NCBI GenBank assembly: GCA_002633025.1 | Contig: NMRB01000226.1 | Span: 134,064 to 198,063, forward strand | DNA length: 64,000 bases | Origin: Notospermus geniculatus | Lineage: Eukaryota > Nemertea > Pilidiophora > Heteronemertea > Lineidae | Direction of reading: 5' to 3' | In this document: piece by piece, positions 61,701-64,000 of the stretch | How the letters are laid out: each line of letters starts with the position of its first letter | Numbering within the stretch: position 1 is the stretch's first letter | The notes under the pieces: model-generated | What the model saw: only the letters and a program-made list of their open reading frames with translations | What the model was told of the DNA's origin: nothing | The model's database searches: none | Program-made: the position numbers and the translations under genes

Positions 61701-62828
61701 TATCACTGCAAACTTCGCCCGCTTCGATTTTTGATCTAGTTGCATCCAAAAAGTGACTACACAGATTATTACTGAAGTGTGTAGAGTACATAAATAGACA
61801 CATTTTGCTTTTTGTATTATCAAATTCTGATGAGTGTTTGGGAGATATCGAGGGATATGTGCGTGAAAATGCCGCTGCTATTTCCCGCATAGGTAGGGAC
61901 TAATCAGGGTCAAAATTGCTAATTTATGCACGATGTCATTGCAGGGATCAATGAAATTAAATATGAGCAACCCAATGCGGAGATAAAGTTCATTTTCATT
62001 CACATATTTACTATATTGACAAATTTCCCACTTGATTCTCTTACAAAAACATTTGCATAAGTCCATTACATCACTACAATGCATGCTTATTATACAAATT
62101 CATGCAATGACGTCATCAAATTAGACCCGACATTCTCCTCTGACCAGATCCATTAAAAATATGTTAAAACTTTGAAACCAGTTGGATTTTTTCAATGAAA
62201 CAAAAAGCTATTTTGATCAGTATTATATCCCCTAACCTTCTAAAGGTGTAGAAAAGTACGTTCGACTTTAAGCCAATAGGAAAATGCATTGGAATTTTAA
62301 TGGAAGCTGGCGAAATCTGTAGAAATGTAAGAGGATCCATTATCCGTGTGAAATACATGAACGTATAAGGTAAACATAAAACTGCAGCAATTTTTTTCTG
62401 ATATGTGACATACACGTACATTTTAAGTGTACACTCGTGATCAAGGCATCGCGGCTGATGACGTCACCAAGCAAGTCATGATGCTGAAAGTTCGTAATGT
62501 CTCAGAATACTTACTTAGCGGCTAATTCCTGATTTGGAATAACATCATCTCCCCTTACCCAGAGAAACAGATACGAGTGATAGATAAAAGTGACGAGCTC
62601 AAAGCTATCGGCCGCGGCTAAACCAGCCATGTAGATGCAGGTTGATTGCTTCTGGTTTCCTCGTCGCGTAGCAACCAGAAATGCCATGACGTTGCTAGGC
62701 AAGCCGAGTGCGATCACAAATATTGAACAGCTTCTTGTCATGTAGTCGAATACGAGCTTCATGTACAAATACTGTTCAGCCAGATGTTGATCGATAGTCC
62801 CGTTTCCGGTTGTATCTACCTCCTCCAT
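55291..62828 (-). CDS. Three-exon class A orphan GPCR lacking the TM3-ECL2 disulfide
   Basis: Exons on the minus strand are 62828-62515, 59142-58922 and 55793-55291, with matching phases (2, then 1), giving 345 residues. TM1 (IFVIALGLPSNVMAFLV) and TM2 (YMAGLAAADSFELV) carry the conserved Asn and Asp. TM3 reads FSLFLVYSGGICSGFFLAEM then VDRAIAV (DRY replaced by DRA). TM5 starts LIVGTIVPFLIII, TM6 has LTIPMRL, and TM7 reads MNYSVNFYMY (NPxxY variant). N-glycosylation at NGT. The Cys normally at the top of TM3 is Ala (ELAAKF), and the second extracellular loop has no Cys either. Family resemblance is to invertebrate peptide-type receptors; the ligand is unknown. Confidence 0.8.
56206..56590. 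repeat. Uninterrupted relative of the 32775-33540 repeat
   Basis: Shares TTTTCCAGACCCTTGTCAAA and GTGTGAC(CG) ends; lies in the large second intron of the orphan GPCR. Confidence 0.75.
56612..56988. mobile_element. Palindromic element, about 377 bp
   Basis: GATGTACAGTCATCAGCATT ... AATGCTGATGACTGTACAT with inward GGTTATATTTCAGCACCAAG. A related end lies at 45398-45440. Confidence 0.85.
57137..57870. mobile_element. Larger diverged member of the GCTGAAT MITE family
   Basis: Ends GCCGAATGGGTCAGTGTCG and CGACATTGACTCATTCAGC with CCTGGGT palindromes. The interior repeats GGCCTATAGCTCCTA. No target duplication was recognised. Confidence 0.75.
57940..58165. mobile_element. TTACCTGTCCC-family MITE
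   Basis: CTCTTACCTGTCCCATTCCTG ends and GGAATGGGACAGGTAAG, split here as CTCTTACCTGTCCC and ATTCCTG; same family as 46690-46890. Confidence 0.75.
58176..58417. mobile_element. 242-bp MITE with 5-bp GGTAT duplication
   Basis: Ends CAGGGGCGTACCTGG and TAGCTACGCCCCTG; GGTAT at 58171-58175 and 58418-58422; long G-run at the left end. Same architecture as the elements at 39985 and 49795. Confidence 0.88.
58596..58790. repeat. Direct repeat flanking GPCR exon 2 (copy 1)
   Basis: Shares GTTCACCAAGCACGGTCAAT, CACACCTTGAATCGTCA and ATTCTCGCGTGG with 59345-59520. Copy 2 is split from its left part (59195-59235) by a MITE at 59236-59345. Confidence 0.85.
58922..59142 (-). CDS. Orphan GPCR exon 2 (TM3, TM4)
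   Basis: The acceptor ATTCTACTTTTAG at 59143 is the only one nearby giving phase 2. The donor is GGACAG|GTATTT at 58921. It encodes FSLFLVYSGG ... AEMSVDRAIAVWAPMKA ... VMATTAFFTFLCDIQLFW. The open frame extends beyond both ends but does not fit the phases. Confidence 0.78.
59236..59345. mobile_element. 110-bp hairpin MITE
   Basis: ATTCATAAAGCTACTTAAGT ... ACTTAAGTAGTTTTATGAAT with short loop; inserted in copy 2 of the direct repeat. Confidence 0.85.
60385..60757. mobile_element. MITE with TTAGCGGGTTCGATTACTTAC ends
   Basis: Inverted ends about 40 bp (GTTCGATTACTTAC, CACCGGCC). 59520-60380 contains nothing recognised. The box-B-like GGTTCGATT is part of the end, not a tRNA. Confidence 0.75.
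60828..61253. mobile_element. Element containing two consecutive hairpins
   Basis: Outer ends GGGCCCGATTTCACAAAG and CTTTGTGAAATTGGCCCC. Inside, hairpin 1 (60930-61085, GCGCACATGTCCGACAAAAC) and hairpin 2 (61086-61227, GTTTACCTGACATCCGTTAT) lie back to back. Confidence 0.85.
61257..61363. mobile_element. 107-bp palindromic MITE
   Basis: GGGCCGTATGCATAAAGGT ... ACCTTTATGCATACGGCCC. Relative of 31293-31439. Confidence 0.85.
61364..62514. other. Distal part of GPCR intron 1
   Basis: Two minus-strand frames (61525-61890 and 61878-62084) are open for 60-120 codons but show no domain. I saw no repeat structure here. Confidence 0.4.
62515..62828 (-). CDS. Orphan GPCR exon 1 (N-terminus, TM1, TM2)
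   Basis: 104 codons plus 2 nt, from ATG at 62828 to the donor GCTAA|GTAAGT at 62514. Ends in QELAA and a split Lys codon. Confidence 0.82.
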
Positions 62829-63196
62829 ATTGATTTAATTCTTTTTACTTTAGGTTACACTCCAGTAATAGAAATCCAAGCCATTTTCCTTTAAAGACAC
62901 GACAATATAGTACCCTGTTACTCGCATCCAGAAGCTCCGATGATTGTAATATTTGTGCGTTGCAAGGACCTCAGCTAGATTTTCAAACCACATAATTTTC
63001 GTTGTGGGTTGACCGTGATAATATCAGGGTTAAAGGGGTCCAAACCCAAGAGGGGTCACTGATCAGCAGAGAGAAGCAGTGAGCAGGCTGCCAGAGCCCA
63101 TAGCAGTGAATCGCCCCTGCGGAGGAATCTAAGACATACAGCATTTCCAAAAATCCAAAGAAGAAAGCACAAAAATTGACACACAAAATGGTAAAT

Positions 63197-63380
63197 ATCA
63201 AGAAGTCAACTTCCAGGACTTAGCAAATTTTCGACCCCAACCGGGGTCTTATTCAGGCTGGAAATTTTCCACACAAGATTTCAGAAAAGAAATATTGTGT
63301 GGAAAAGTGCCAGCCTGAAGAACACCCCGGAGGGGGTCGAAAATTTGCTAAATCCTGGAAGTTGACTTCTTGATATTTAG
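63197..63380. mobile_element. GGAAGTCAACTTCC-family MITE
   Basis: AAGAAGTCAACTTCCAGGA ... TCCTGGAAGTTGACTTCTT with internal TTTCGACCCCAACCGGGGTC. A clean hairpin. Confidence 0.9.
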
Positions 63381-63462
63381 CATTTCCAAACAAACAAACA
63401 CTATATTAATTCATATTGAACAAAGAGAATTTAGAAGAATATCCAAACCGAATAAATCGTGT

Positions 63463-64000
63463 TAAAGGGGAAATATACCGATTTTAATAGTACTACTTTT
63501 TTGCATACAACCTGGCCTTGATTTGTCAATTACTGGTGTGTAACCTAGTAAGCTAAGGAGCTGTTTTTTGACGAGTGCAATTAAGTACCCAGGAGCTGAC
63601 GACTCAATCGAGACAGTGAGCAACTTGAGCGGCTTAATTGCAGCCTGTCATCCTGTTGTTGGTCGACAATGTTTTTATTCATCTTTATCTACTTGTTCAA
63701 CATCATCTTGCCACCTGCTTAATTCAATGTGCAGGGCAACGGCCTTAGTCCTGATTCGAAAAAATAAGGTACCGTTAATCCAAGCGTGCATCGCACTTGC
63801 GACTGGATACAACTAGTCGCCACTGAGCTACCTGGCAACTCGGAGGATCTAAGTGGAACTGCAGGCGACGTATCCGTCGCCAGAAACGGTCGATGTACCT
63901 CCCATGCGACTCACTGGAACTCAGAATTAGTCGCCGCAAGCTGCACATGTTCAATTCTAGCGACCAGTTGTACCCAGTTTTGTTCAGTCGGTGCGGTGTA
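63463..64000. other. Window end, possibly entering another TTAA element
   Basis: GTTAAAGGGGAAATATACC at 63463 resembles the TTAA|AGGG end at 33958. No partner end lies inside the window and no gene is evident. Confidence 0.3.

Noticed and set aside
61525-62084. Two minus-strand frames inside GPCR intron 1
   Set aside because: No recognisable domain, no flanking splice pattern I could defend, and the frames overlap out of phase.

Overview
The window is animal nuclear DNA. It has introns with GT-AG borders, large spacers crowded with small inverted-repeat transposons, a tRNA-derived SINE, a piece of a non-LTR retrotransposon, and class A GPCR genes of the kind that respond to neuropeptides. 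A secreted GH9 cellulase carrying CBM2 modules, an FMRFamide-receptor-like gene and frequent TACATGTA palindromes point to a marine invertebrate, most likely a lophotrochozoan (mollusc, brachiopod, annelid or relative). The species cannot be fixed from the sequence. A few n bases indicate a draft assembly.

Left half (about 4.1-31.5 kb, + strand): one complete gene of 13 coding exons spread over 27.4 kb. Every splice junction keeps frame, giving a 938-residue secreted endoglucanase: signal peptide, three tandem CBM2 cellulose-binding modules joined by Thr/Pro-rich linkers, then a full GH9 catalytic domain with its acidic residues present. The middle CBM2 exons are phase 0-0 and each carries the C-half of one module, a linker and the N-half of the next. 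Just upstream lies a 0.5-kb hairpin holding 15 regularly spaced CCACCGCGGTGG-type palindromes. The introns are mostly nested MITEs, foldback elements, a SINE and a satellite-like array.

Middle (31.5-47 kb): repeat territory. It includes a 3-kb TTAA-flanked element with a decayed THAP-like domain (a Kolobok-type candidate), a MITE with 9-bp target duplications, an unrecognised cysteine-rich coding region (39.5-41.0 kb) split by a 397-bp element, a LINE ORF2 fragment itself split by a TTAA element, and two short copies of the 3' end of the neighbouring GPCR gene.

Right half (47-64 kb), minus strand: an intronless FMRFamide-receptor-like GPCR (47.3-48.35 kb) and a three-exon orphan class A GPCR (55.3-62.8 kb). 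The orphan lacks both cysteines of the usual TM3-ECL2 disulfide. The cellulase and the GPCRs share no evident pathway. The main theme outside the genes is dense transposon nesting, with target duplications of TTAA, TA, 5 bp and 9 bp that can be read directly.
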